DNA of 64,000 nucleotides from Plicaturopsis crispa FD-325 SS-3 (Eukaryota; Basidiomycota; Agaricomycetes; Amylocorticiales; Amylocorticiaceae), in the NCBI GenBank assembly GCA_000827205.1, contig KN832557.1, positions 318,493-382,492 on the forward strand. The letters run 5' to 3'. Within the stretch, counting starts at the first letter, position 1; the number at the start of each line of letters is the position of its first letter. Both the position numbers and the translations under genes were made by a program. Of the stretch, positions 1 to 11,265 are shown in pieces. The notes below the pieces were generated by a model that worked only from the letters and a program-made list of their open reading frames with translations, did no database searches and was not told the DNA's origin.

Positions 1-434
1 TCATACGCTACCGGTTGGACGGACTCGGCGACCGGGCAAGGAGGCTACTCGGAGGCTACTGACGTCTCGAGAAGGTTCGCCGCAATTGACCGAGGATAAC
101 ACGACGATCGCAGATAGGGGCCTTCGAGAATCGCAAGCGCGAGTCCCTTCCCTGGTGAGCGCTGATCATCACGGTGACGCGCGCTCGAGCCAGGCTGAAC
201 GATCGAGGGACGAGGCCTGGTCACTTGCATTCCGATCCCAAGTCACGTGTGAGCGACTTGGCCAAAAGGGGAGGGACGGAGACGTTTCTTGAATGGACAG
301 CCTGCATAGAGGGGATCGATAGCGGGGCAGGCCTGGAGGCCCCCCGGCCATATACAAGTGGCTCGCACCCCCGCTCCATTTCCAAAACACTCCCTCGACC
401 TGCGTGCGTTCATGACCGCGGTATTCGGATTGAT
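1..434. other. Intergenic, no gene seen
   Basis: Several overlapping short open frames occur here on both strands, but none shows a family motif, a signal peptide or intron-linked continuity. The right end is the likely promoter of the esterase-like gene starting at 435. No TATA box or repeat was recognised. Confidence 0.4.
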
Positions 435-2617
435 ATGCCTGTCCCAACGCAAATGACCGCTTTACCTATCGTGCACCACGATGGGCTGCATACAACTTTC
501 ATAGGCGCGGTGCACGCGCTTTCGACGCAGGAGAAACCTATACATCAATTCCGGGGGATTAAATACGCAACCATCCCCGCACGGTTTCGGCAGTCCAAAC
601 TACATGTATCTCACTCTGCCGTGACAGACTGCACGAAATACGGGTGCGTCGTAGTTGTACAGTGTGTCCATGTGCTCGACTGAGATGACTTTGTATAGCC
701 CAATATGTCCCCAAGGGACTTCTCGCCCCGTGGAACTTCAATTTGGTCTCCGAGACGAAGACATACCAAGACAGACGTTCAAGCAGAGCGAGTTTGACTG
801 CTTGAACCTGAATATAACCTGTCCGGGAGGACTTCATGCAAAGTCGCGTGTTCCAGTGATGGTTTGGATACATGGGTGTGTTTTGCTGTCATTCTGGGTG
901 CACCGATAGCTCACATAGGATGCAGTGGTGGGGACCGTGGCACGGGATCTAGCTGGGTATACGACGGTGGCTCGCTCGTACATCAGAGCCTGAGCATCGG
1001 CAAACCCGTCATAATGGTTGCAATAAAGTAAGCACGCACTGTAGACTGTTGAACTTCATGCCGACCCGCAGTCTGTAGCTTCCGCCTCGGCCTCTTCGGT
1101 TTCGCAGCAAGTTCTGCCTTGCGTGAAGATAACAAAATAGCAGGAGAAGATGGCGTCGGGAACTACGGTGTGCTTGACTGCCATTTACCCGTCCGCTTGC
1201 TGCTCATATTCATCCCGCGCCAGGCTTACGCGACCAAAGAAAAGCTCTCGAGTGGCTCCACCACTTCATCAGCGAATTCGGCGGTGACCCCTCCAACATC
1301 ACCCTCTTCGGGGAGTCCACAGGCGCAGCCGACATCATCTCCCACCTGCTCTCATCCCCAAACGAATCGCACCCCCTCTTCCACCGCGCAATCATCCAAA
1401 CCCCCATCCTCGACACCAACATCCCAGACGTCCGCGCCGCCAGCCTGCACCTCCTGCGCACCATGGCCTCCCTCCGCGTAGCCACCCTGACCCAGCTCCG
1501 CGCCGTCCCCGCAGACCGACTCGCGGTGCACGGCCGTGGCGTACGCACCGTCGATGACGGTTACTTCTTAAGGAAGAATTGGAGGGAGATGCTGGTACCG
1601 GGAGATGCGCATAAACACCACCACGGCCACCACCACGCGGAGAAGCACCTGAAGCCCCCGCACCTCCTGCATGCGCACGAGCGGCGCTCGCGCTCGCACT
1701 CGCCCTACGGTACCCGGCGCCCCAAGCCACACTCCCCCCTCCCCACCGCCTCCCCACCCTCACCGTCCTCCCCGGGCCTACAACCGCTCCCCACCGGCCT
1801 ACAACCGCTCCCCACCAGCCTACAGCCCCTCATAATCGGCGACACCTCCCCCCCCTCCCTCCCCTCCTCTCCCTCCATCTCCCTCTGGTCCTCCCCCGGG
1901 ATCGTCCGGCGCCTGCGCGCGATCACCCAGTCCCTCCCCAAGTGCACCGCCCTCCTGCGCGCGTACGACATCGCGTCGTCCACGCCGCACGGGGAGCTGG
2001 TGGAGCGCGTGGGGGAATTGGTGGGGGATGCGAGGGTGGGGTGGCCGGTGGAGTGTGTGGTGGAGGGGGCGAGGGGGGAGAGGGGGGGGAGGGGGGTGTG
2101 GAGGTATTTGTTTGATCAGGAGTATGGGGTTGATCGGGAGTGTGTGGTTGATCAGGAGGGGAGGGGGAGGGGGGCGGCGGATTTGGTGTATTTGTTTGGG
2201 AATGTGCCAGTGCCGCTTGCGTGTACGCCGGAGAGCTCGGGGGATGGCTCGGGGGATAGCTCGGATGTGGATGTCACGGACGGCCTCAATGGGGTGGTTG
2301 ACGACACGTCAGAGGACGGGACGACGGACGACATCGAATGGCTCCTCCCCCGCATAGACGCATACACCTACCTCCGCATCCGCGACGCCCTCCAACAGCG
2401 CTGGCTCACCTTCGCCCACGGCGTCGCCCCCTGGTCCGACGACCCCGCCAAAATATTCGTCTTCGGGCCGGAGGGCGAGGTCGGGGAGCGGTCGCTGAGT
2501 ATTTTCGAGGGAAGGCGGAGGAGGGGGGTGTGGAGGGATGTGTTGGAGCCGCTGGGGATGGCGGTGGTGCAGAAGGTGGGGGTGGAGCTGGGTAATGGGC
2601 CGGCGGTGTGTGGGTGA
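435..2617 (+). CDS. Carboxylesterase type B-like protein with His-rich insert
   Basis: Alpha/beta-hydrolase of the carboxylesterase/lipase family, which hydrolyses carboxylic esters. About five exons join in frame: start ATG 435, introns near 637-699, 876-921, 1028-1079 and 1169-1222. Family landmarks appear in order: the fold start FRGIKYA, the FDCLNLN segment, the oxyanion-region motif WIHGG, the FRLGLFGF and GNYGLRDQ segments, and the nucleophile elbow FGESTGA, which fits GxSxG with Ser as the probable nucleophile. After this the protein diverges. Residues around 1600-1700 encode a His-rich run, then Pro-rich repeats of the unit LQPLPT. The late YLFGN segment matches the region that normally follows the catalytic His, but the His itself is not visible there (Arg or Gly instead). 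There is no obvious signal peptide. It may be an enzyme with a displaced His or a non-catalytic relative. Family assignment is sure; activity is not. Confidence 0.8.
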
Positions 2618-2994
2618 TTAACTGTGTTACCAAAACTTGTATTCGAGTATGCTCCGTGTAATACTATGTTGTACTGTAGGCCATGGGCTATGACATCGAG
2701 CTTTGAGAGGCCTAACGCTTGTTCTCGCTGACCTCTCTAATGCACTGAAATATGCAAGATGCCCTCCCAAATATCCTCACAACCCCTTCACATGTCTCGC
2801 CATCGCGCACCCCCTACGGCCTGCCTTTCCGTCTCACATCCCCGGGTCCCCTCGGAGACACTCTAAACCTACTTTACATTAGGGGCCATTCGGCGTTCCG
2901 GCCGAGTCGGATTTACCCGATTCAGAAGACGTCAAATTTGCGCCACTTTCGACATTTTTTCAACAAGGCCAATCCCCCGCGCTGTTGCGGTTTC
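2618..2994. other. Intergenic; promoter of the SHMT gene
   Basis: This is the 3' flank of the esterase-like gene and the 5' flank of serine hydroxymethyltransferase. A frame open from 2752 runs into the SHMT start, but the part upstream of ATG 2995 shows no conserved content. No clear TATA box was seen. Confidence 0.4.
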
Positions 2995-4931
2995 ATGTTG
3001 CGTCTCCTTGCCCGTCCCCTCCGTACCACCACTACCTCCCCGTTCTCCCCGTCATCCTCGTTAAGCGTTCGCAAAATGGCGACAGCGAACACCCCCGATT
3101 TCGTGAGTCTGCGTTTACTTTTGGGCCATATGGAGTTACAGGTGCTAATGAGCTGGTGAATGACTGCAGAACAAGGTGCTTTATGCACCGTTGTCGGAAA
3201 TCGATCCTGTCGTGCAGAACATCATCGACAAGGAGACGTGGAGGCAGTTCTCCGGGCTCGAGCTCATCGCCTCGGAGGTGCGCCCTCCCCCAAGTTCCTC
3301 CTCCCAACAATCCATATTAACGATATGACTCATAGAACTTGACCTCGCGCGCAACGATGGAGGCCAACGGCTCGATCCTGACGAACAAGTACTCGGAGGG
3401 CCTCCCGAACGCACGGTACTACGGCGGCAACGAGTATATCGACGAGCTCGAGACGCTCACGCGGAAGCGTGCGCTCGAGGCATTCCACCTCGACCCTGCC
3501 AAGTGGGGTGTCAATGTGCAGCCGTACTCCGGTAGCGTGCGTATTTGCGTGCCAATCATCCCTATCACCCGCTCATAGCCGACGTATTGCATAGACTGCC
3601 AACTTCGCGGCGCTCACTGCGCTCATCCAGCCCCAAGACCGTCTTATGGGTCTCGGCCTGCCAGATGGTGGTCATCTCACCCACGGCTACTACGTGCGTT
3701 GCCCTCCTCTCGCTTTCTACGTCTGTCTAACATTCCTCCATTCCAGACCGCAAAGAAGAAGATGACCGCATCCTCGATCTACTTCCAATCGCTCCCGTAC
3801 GCGATCTCCCCCTCGACGCACCTGATCGACTACGCCGCGCTCGAGACGCAGGCGAAGGTCTTCAAGCCGCGTCTCGTCATCTGCGGCGCGTCCGCGTACC
3901 CGCGCGACTGGGACTACAAGACCCTCAAGGCGATCACCACGAAGGAGGGTGCTTGGCTCATGGCCGACATCGCGCACACCAGTGGGCTCATCGCTGCTCA
4001 GGAGCTCAACGATCCGTTCGAGTATTGCGACGTCGTTACTACGACTACGTACGTGCTCCCCAATAACTGGCCATTTTTTTTGCTCGACTGATTTTGAATG
4101 TATGCGTGATGCAGCCACAAAACCCTTCGTGGTCCCCGTGCCGGTCTCATTTTCTTCAGAAAAGATCTTGAGAACGCCAAGGACCTCGAGAAGCGTGTCA
4201 ACGACGCCGTCTTCCCCGCTTGCCAGGGTGGTCCCCACAACAACGTACGTTCCTCCACCCTCTCCACACGCTAATGATTCTAACACGACATATAGACTAT
4301 TGCCGCGATTGCCACTGCACTGCTGCAGGTCGCCCAGCCGTCGTTCCGCGCGTACGCCAAGCAGGTCGTGTCTAACGCACGCACGCTGGCAGCCGCGCTC
4401 GCCGAGCACGGGTACAAGCTCCAGACCGGCGGCACGGACAACCACCTCGTCCTCTGGGACCTACGCCCCATCGGCCTCACCGGCAGCAAGGTCGAGAAGG
4501 TATGCGACCTCATGGGCATCACCATCAACAGTGCGTCATCCTTCCCGTCCCTTCATCCTCCTCCCTCCCTTCCTCGCAGCTAACACGCGTGCGCAGAAAA
4601 CGCCGTCTCCGGCGACGCGTCGGCACAGGTGCCCGGCGGGATCCGGCTCGGGACGTCCGCCTTGACGTCGCGCAACATGCTGGACGCCGACATCAAGATC
4701 GTCGCGGACTTCCTGCACCGCGCGGTGCAGCTCTCGCTCCTGCTGCAGAAGGAGGCGGGCACGAAGATGCTCAAAGATTTCGTGCGCGTGGCGACGGTGC
4801 AGGAGGAGGGGAAGCAGGGCTTTGCGCAGGTGCAGCAGCTCGCGAGCGAGGTGCGCGCGTTTGCGCGCAGGTGGCCGTTGCCTGGCGTCGATGTGTCGAC
4901 GCTGCAGAAGCCTGAGGGCATCGATGAGTAG
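2995..4931 (+). CDS. Serine hydroxymethyltransferase
   Basis: PLP enzyme that interconverts serine plus tetrahydrofolate with glycine plus 5,10-methylene-THF, feeding one-carbon metabolism. About eight exons join in frame through short introns. Motifs run in family order: LIASENLTSRA (the first intron-split block), [15 protein letters not shown], the glycine-rich QPYSGS, HLTHGYY, the PLP-pocket ADIAHTSG, and the signature [12 protein letters not shown], whose Lys forms the Schiff base. [10 protein letters not shown] follows near the C-terminus. ATG 2995 gives a leader of about 27 residues rich in Arg, Ser and Thr before a second in-frame ATG at 3076 (MATANTPDF). The leader looks like a mitochondrial targeting peptide, so the gene could encode the mitochondrial form, or both forms through alternative starts. 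Length and order are normal for the family. Confidence 0.95.
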
Positions 4932-5641
4932 GGGAGTGTAGGCGTGCGTGTTGGGTGTATGAGGTGGACAGGAAGAAGATTCAACGGTCACATTTTCCGC
5001 GTTAGCGCAGAGGACGGACATTCAACATCGTCCGGACCACACCTGTATTGATAGTCATTTACTACCAGTATCTACTGCAGATAGATCCCTCCTTGTATCA
5101 TTTCCATTCCTTCGTCAACCTATCTGTCGTCCGAGCGATGTGAATGAGGATATAAGCAGCATGTCGAGGATCTTTAGGTGTGCAATGCACAATTTAGCTG
5201 AATGTTTGAATCGGGAATGGTGAAGTCCTGACTGTTACATGCCCACCGAGAACGCAACATGCATACGAGCACAGCATAGCCAAAGCAAGTATAAAAAGAG
5301 AGCAAAAGGATGAGCGGGACAAAGGGCGCTAAGTTTAGAGTACAATGGACGGTCAATGAGCCGCGGAGTTTGAATTCGCGTAACTGCTCATTGTGCGACA
5401 AGCAATTGTCCTCCGTTCGGCGACCACCACACTTTATAAAGAGCTCCGTCTTTCACCATGGAAAACCCATCTCTCTCAGTCTCTCTCCTACGACACCTGT
5501 CTCCTCTTCTCGTCTTTTCCCTTTTCTTTTTCTTGACTAGCCTCGATTTCGAGCCAGGAGCTCTCGTAGAATCCCTGCACACCACCAGTTCTCATTCTCT
5601 CGCATTCACGCACTTTCCCCAATAACAACATAGACATCACG
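4932..5641. other. Intergenic; promoter of a secreted-protein gene
   Basis: No gene-like coding signal was found. Short open frames on both strands lack motifs. A TATA-like element lies at 5435-5440, about 200 bp before the ATG at 5642, followed by a pyrimidine-rich stretch at about 5460-5535 typical of strong fungal promoters. Confidence 0.45.
5435..5440 (+). promoter_or_regulatory. TATA-like box
   Basis: TATAAA lies 202 bp upstream of the secreted six-Cys gene and is followed by a CT-rich tract. The paralogous gene at 49932 also has TATAAA about 174 bp upstream of its ATG, which supports both as core promoter elements. Confidence 0.5.
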
Positions 5642-7403
5642 ATGTTCTCTGCCTCCAAGTCTCTTGCGCTTGTCGCCGCGCTGGCCGTGCTCGCGCCCAT
5701 CAAGGCCGCGCCTACCGACTACCGCGCCTCTTTCCTTTTCATGCACCCACGCGACAACACGACCATCGACGCGTCCAACGCCACCTCCACGACCAACTCC
5801 ACCACAGGGGGATTCCTGCAGCAGAATGGCCTCCAGGCCCAGCAGCAGAACGCGCAATTTGCGTCGCTGAAGGCCAGCGATTCGTGTACCGGTACGTTCC
5901 TCCGTCCACTCCGCTTCGTCGCTTTACTGATCCTTTTTTCTAGAGGGCACGCAAGCCTGTGTTACAGGATCTTTCGCGCAGTGCGTGGGGGGCCAGTGGC
6001 AGCTCACGCAGTGTGCGGCCGGCACCTCGTGTGTTGCGCTTCCGCTCGTCAACAAGGCCGGCACCAGCCTCAGCTGCGACTCGCAGGCGGATGCGGCGGC
6101 ACGCATCCAGGCAACGGGGGCGCAGGGTGGTATCTCTGGCAGCGATAATTCGACTGCTACGGACGCGGGCAACGCGACGTCCACTGCCACATCTAGTGGT
6201 GTCGTTGCCTCGTCGACGTCTGTGGCTGTGGGAAACACCAACGTCGCCAGCAATGGCACGGTCGCTACTGGTAATACGGACGATGGAGACTGCGATGACG
6301 GAGATGATGATGACGATAACAACGATGGTGGCGACGACGGCGACGATGGTGACGACGATTGTGATGACGGAGATGACACCGGTTCGCAGTCCAACTCGAC
6401 CACTACCACTGGCTCGAACACGAACTCCACCAACTCCAACGGCAACGTAGTGACCACCACCGTTTTCACCATTGCCTCCACCACCGTCTCTGCGTCAGTA
6501 TCCGCCACGGGCGCTGCGTCTGCGTCGGTCACTGCTTCTGCATCCAACTCCAGCGCCAGCGCTAACGCCACCTTCTCCGCCCCTGCGCAAGCCGCAGTTC
6601 AGACGCAGTCTGTGTCCACCATCCTTCTCAACTCGCCCTCCTCTACCACTGCCGTCTCCGCTACCTCCGCTGCCCAGGTGAACGCTGCCGCCGCTACCAC
6701 GATCAAGCTGAACAGGCGTCAACTGCAGTTCGGCACTACCGCAGCTACAGGTGCCACCGCGTCCATCCCCACCACCATCAGTGCCGCTACGTCCGCTGTG
6801 TCTTCGGTCGCTGCGGCTTCGTCGTCCGTTGCAGTCTCGTCGGCAGTGACTGGTGCATCGGCCTCTTTCGCGGCTTCATCTGCAGTTTCCTCTGCTGCCT
6901 CGACCACCGCACCTCCCTTCGGCGCATCCCCGGCCAACAGCGTGACCTCTCCTGCGGCGGTTCCGGCTGCATCTGGTGCATCTTCCAGTGCATCGGGAGC
7001 TGCAGGCGCGACAGTGACTATCGTCTCCACCGTCACCGTCACCGCATCTGCCGGCGCAGCTACGTCCATCGCTTCTGGCGCCTCGTCCGCCGTGTCAGGT
7101 GTCTCGTCGGTGGCTCCCGCTATCAGCACCTCAGCCGCCGCTGGCGTCAGCACTTCCTCTGCCGTCGCTGGTGTCAGTGCCTCCTCTGCAGTCCCGTCGG
7201 CGTCCGCTTCGGCGAGCCCGATCCTGCTCAACGGCCCCTCCGCGTCTTCCACTGCACCTGCCAGCGCGAGCTCCGCCATCAGCGGGCTCTCGTCTGCGCT
7301 CGCCGGGTTCGCCGCGCCATCGTCTGCGTCTGCCGTGCCGACGACGACCTCCGCTGCATCGCCGTTCTCGTTCAGCTCCCTGCCCACCTCGAGCGCTATC
7401 TGA
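5642..7403 (+). CDS. Secreted six-Cys (CBM19-like) protein, Ser/Thr/Ala-rich
   Basis: Predicted secreted or cell-surface protein. A signal peptide is clear at residues 1-22 (hydrophobic core LALVAALAVLAPI, cleavage near AAP). A short exon 1 ends at 5891 and a 52 bp intron (5892-5943) follows. Together the exons give a compact Cys module from the mature N-terminal part: DSCTEGTQAC, then GSFAQCVGGQW, then AAGTSCVALP, then SLSCDS, six Cys in all. This spacing resembles the chitin-binding CBM19 type. After it comes a very Asp/Gly-rich run (about 6280-6380) and several hundred residues of Ser, Thr and Ala, probably heavily O-mannosylated. No clear GPI signal ends the protein. A shorter paralog lies at 49932-50828. 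The chitin-binding role is inferred from Cys spacing only. Confidence 0.75.
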
Positions 7404-8317
7404 GCTGTGTTTGCGCGGCCCTTGGACTTTTATTTCCTCTCCACGTACACTTTCCACGTTCTCCTCATGCGCTTGACGCGACCTTCATCGCACTCACGCC
7501 CAGTCTGTATTTCCCCCTCACTCACTCACGACTTACGAGTTGTAGCCCTAGCCCCGGATCCCCTGATTATTTTACTGTCATTATATTCGAGTCCTTAACT
7601 GTGTTTTGGTTTCTTTCTTTCGTGTTGCATTTTGCGCATGGGGTAGCACTAGGTTCAATGAGACTTAGTTGGTTATTATTCCAGCTGGAAGTCAGACCAC
7701 CATGCTTGAAGCTTGAAGCACGGTGAGAAAGGGTGAGGATTTGGACTGGTCAAGACTTCTCGATCTCGCGGACGGCTCGCGGAGATGGTCAACGAGGATG
7801 GCACGATGCTGATTTGACCCGTTGATGGCTTCCCGCTGTTCCGCCATATGCAAGCCATGCTCTCTCTCGCTGTCGGCCACCATGACTTCAAACTTATACA
7901 CAATTTCCCGCGATTTTGACTTGAATTGTATCGCTGAGCACTGAGCTGGCCATAGCGTTATCCCGTCTTCGGCCATGTACATCAAGTCGTCAGCGTCTTG
8001 AGGCTCGACTTGAACCACTGCATGCCCTCCTCCGAGCGGACGTGAACAGGCCGCTTTACTTACCCAATCTCTACCACAGGTCTCGGTCAGGCCTGGAAGG
8101 CTTAAGGTGCGGCAGCTGCATGGGTGCCGCGTAGCCTCCCGCATGGATATGCATACAAGAGGAACTTGCATTCCCTAAACGCACCCAACACTTGACTTCA
8201 TACTTCTCCCAACTTGAAAGTTGACACTCCCTCGACTCCAAGTACTCGCTTTTCCAAAAGCCTGATTTAACTACTGGTACTGACCCTCCGAAATCAAGTA
8301 ATCTTACACTGCAAGCA
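7404..8317. other. Intergenic, no gene supported
   Basis: The 3' flank of the secreted-protein gene and the promoter of the DUF4336 gene. A 159-codon frame on the minus strand (7692-8171) has no recognisable motif and no sensible splice partners, so it was not called. Confidence 0.4.
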
Positions 8318-9674
8318 ATGCCCGCTGCGGACCCGAACAAAGACACGGTCATCAGGGAGGTGACGCCCGGCGTGTGGACGTTCTCGCGGTGCGTGTCCTG
8401 TCCTTGTTGTGCTGCCCATTCGACATGGGCGCTCATTTACGCCTGTTTCATCTTGCCTATGTCATACGCCGAATATACGCACCCGACCTTGCACTACTAA
8501 CAACCTGCTCCCCACAGGCCGTTCGCGCGCTTTGGTGTCCTCCCGTGGGGCGGCCGCTCGACGGCCATCCGGCTGTCCAGCGGCGACGTATGGGTGCTCG
8601 CGTCGACGCCGCTGACCGAGGACACGAAGATCACGATCGACAAATTGGGTCCGGTCAAGTACGACTCCGTTCACATGTGCACATCGCCCACTCACCGGAA
8701 GTAATTCTTGCAATTTGAACTGCACAGATGGATCGTAGCCGCCGACGCTGTGCACCACCTCTTCCTCGGTCTGTCCTCGTGTTCTCTAGCAATATCTGCA
8801 GGTGGCTAAATGACTCTTATATATCAACTTCTAGCGGAATATAAGAACGCATGGCCGCAAGCGAAAGTGATCGGCGTTGCAGCGCTTATAGCGAAGAAGA
8901 AAGCCGAAGGGCTCGAACTCGACGGCGGTATAATCAAACATATGCGGTTTGGTAGCTGACTGACAGGCCTGCAGCTTACGGACACGACCCGGAGGACACG
9001 CTCTACGGATTCGAAAGCGAGGTAAGCGTCTGTGCGACTCCGGTGGTTGCATATCCCATTGAAAGACAACAAATAATCCCAGATCAAATCCCGGTACGTG
9101 ATCTATCAGCCATCTAAAACCACCCAACTAAACCCCTTGGCTCACTAGTTATTTCTCCGGCTACGCGAACAAAGATATCGCCTGGCTACACGTCCCTACA
9201 AAAACGCTCATCGAGGCGGACTTGCTATTCAATCTCCCCGCCACCGAGCAGGCAAGCACCTACCCTATCCTTCCTACGCACAACGAGTCCAGCCGCTTAC
9301 CCTATAATCCCCACATTAGTACTCGAAGGTGAAAACGTCCTCCAAAATTCCCTTCATCGGGAAACTCGACCCGTACGGAGGCCTCCACAAGCGGGTTGTG
9401 TGGAGTCAGGGGAAAGACAAAGCGTAAGCACTCCCCGCTGATGGACATCTGTGCAACGTTCTCACACGGCGCGATTGTACAGGGCCATGCGCCGCGACGC
9501 ACTCGCGGTAGCCGAGTGGGACTTTGAGCGCATAATCCCGTGCCATGGCGTGAGTCCGGTCCTCTGATATGTATGTGCGAGTTCTAACTACGTGTATCTA
9601 TCCAGGATGTCATCGAGGGGAAAGGGAAGGCGGCGTGGGAGGCCGCGTATAGTAGGTATCTTACGCTGCAGTAG
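8318..9674 (+). CDS. DUF4336 family protein
   Basis: About eight small exons join in frame into a protein of roughly 270 residues. Recognisable segments in order are TPGVWTFSRPFARFG, GGRSTAIRLSSGDVWV, TIDKLGPVKWIVAADAVHH, the AKVIGV and KKKAEGLE block, YFSGYANKDIAWLHVPTKT, then EADLLFNLPATEQ, and near the end AEWDFERIIPCHGD. This is the DUF4336 pattern, a family related in fold to metallo-beta-lactamase-type hydrolases. The DAVHH segment and the late PCHGD could be remnants of metal ligands, but the classical HxHxDH motif is absent. No signal peptide is visible, so it is probably cytosolic. The family's function is not established; the assignment rests on motif order. Confidence 0.75.
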
Positions 9675-11265
9675 AATGGCGCGTGTGCGCGATTTTCTTG
9701 AAACGGTGGACTGCACTCACTTAGCCTTGGGATGCGAGGGTGTATGTTATTTTGACACGCTGACAGCTGGCTGTCATACATGTACGGTACTTTCTAATGT
9801 CTAGCCTACTTTGTCGTGATCAGCTGTAATTCAAGTAACAGAGAGCATGAGTAGGTGGCGAGTGCAAAGAGGAACACTTTCTGCATCAAGGTTATATCGA
9901 GCGGTTGTTTGGCTTAGCTTTTCTACAGCCTCCCGGCATCTCGGCATCTTTTGCCTGCCTGCTCGCAATTACGGCGCGCGGCGCGTCAACGACTCGGACT
10001 TGAACTTGCTCAGTCGATGCGGCTGCTCGAATATTGGACATCAAATCTTGAGTGGTCTCCACAGCCCCAGCAGATGCAGATGCGAAACCAGAGTGTGGTT
10101 CAACTGAGAGGAAAATCACGTAGTAAAGTACGTGGCAGCCTTATTTCTGTTCGACCAACGCGGCCGCAGCCTGCTGCGCGTCTTGAGGACCGTACACGCG
10201 TCTCAGTCGGACCACGGGGGTTGCGGCGTACGTCCAACACGTCGTCGATGGTGCTGTTTCCACGGATCCACCTCGTAGAGTTGGCTTCCACTTCATCCGA
10301 TGCGTCTTCATCTTCGTGATCCCACGGCCCTCATGCATATGCACGTCTCGTGTGCAATCGCTGCAAGTACCAGACTGGCTGAATGCACATTCCTCATTGC
10401 ATCGCCTTCGATATGTCGGCCCACGGTTTCATCCATATGACCCACAAGTGCCGCGTCCCCAGTTACGCCTTCCTCTCAAGTCTAGCCACCTTCGATCTCA
10501 CGGTCTGCATACATCTGCCGCCTCCACACCTTTCACCCGTTCTTTAACGGACCGCTGTAGCCTCCCCCTCGGCCGCAGTGAGCATCTTCGGCCGCAACGT
10601 CCACGACGCGGGGGATATTCACAGGCCCCCAAGCCTCGCCCTACACCGTACCCGAGTATCGGCCGACGCACTCCCACCATCCCCTCTCGCTCCCTTACCG
10701 AGCACGATTCGGCCGACGCAGCTCGCCAGCCGCCAGAACATGTCCTGCGCCCGGGCCCAAAAAATTGAACAGCGACCGACGCGCCATTCCGCCAAGGCCC
10801 AAATTTTACACAGCGGCATTTAGATCAGATCTTATCAGATGGCACCTCCCCAGTCGTAAGCCCAGCGCGAAAATTTTACGGAACTTTCTTGGAATTTGAA
10901 GATTTGAAGATTCAGGGTCGCGGATGCGGATGCGCAGCGGTCCTCTGAGTTTCCGTTGAGTGCCAGTGGCGAAGTCTGGCCAGGGCGCACGCGGTCCTGT
11001 GGCGCATAATTATCATCCACAAGTCCGAGTCGCGTCTCGATACAAGTCCAAGGCGCAGACTTGCACGCCGAATGGCACAAAGTGTACTGGCATCCGTTCA
11101 TTCAATAACAGCAAGTCAAGTCGTCGGTCGTTACAAACAATAAAGAACTCGAAAGCGCGCACGGCAGCATATGTCAATCTAGCAACAACCCCTCCCTAAC
11201 CTAACCTTTCCTTTCCTAACCACAGCCTTTTATGACAGCAGCACTCCATCCTCCTCACACCCCGC
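9675..11265. other. Intergenic, no gene; one GATA-type site
   Basis: About 1.6 kb without a supported gene. Several open frames (for example 10316-10768 plus) are rich in Arg, Pro and Ser and have no motif, as expected for GC-rich non-coding DNA. An exact ATCWGATAA match (reverse strand) lies at 10832-10840, about 430 bp beyond the 3' end of the ferroxidase gene. Confidence 0.4.

Noticed and set aside
7990-8030. B-box-like GGTTCAAG on the minus strand as a tRNA
   Set aside because: The surrounding sequence does not fold into a cloverleaf by eye and no A box was found at the right distance.
7692-8171. 159-codon open frame on the minus strand
   Set aside because: No motif, signal or splice partner. 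It overlaps the promoter of the DUF4336 gene, and random frames of this length are common at this GC content.
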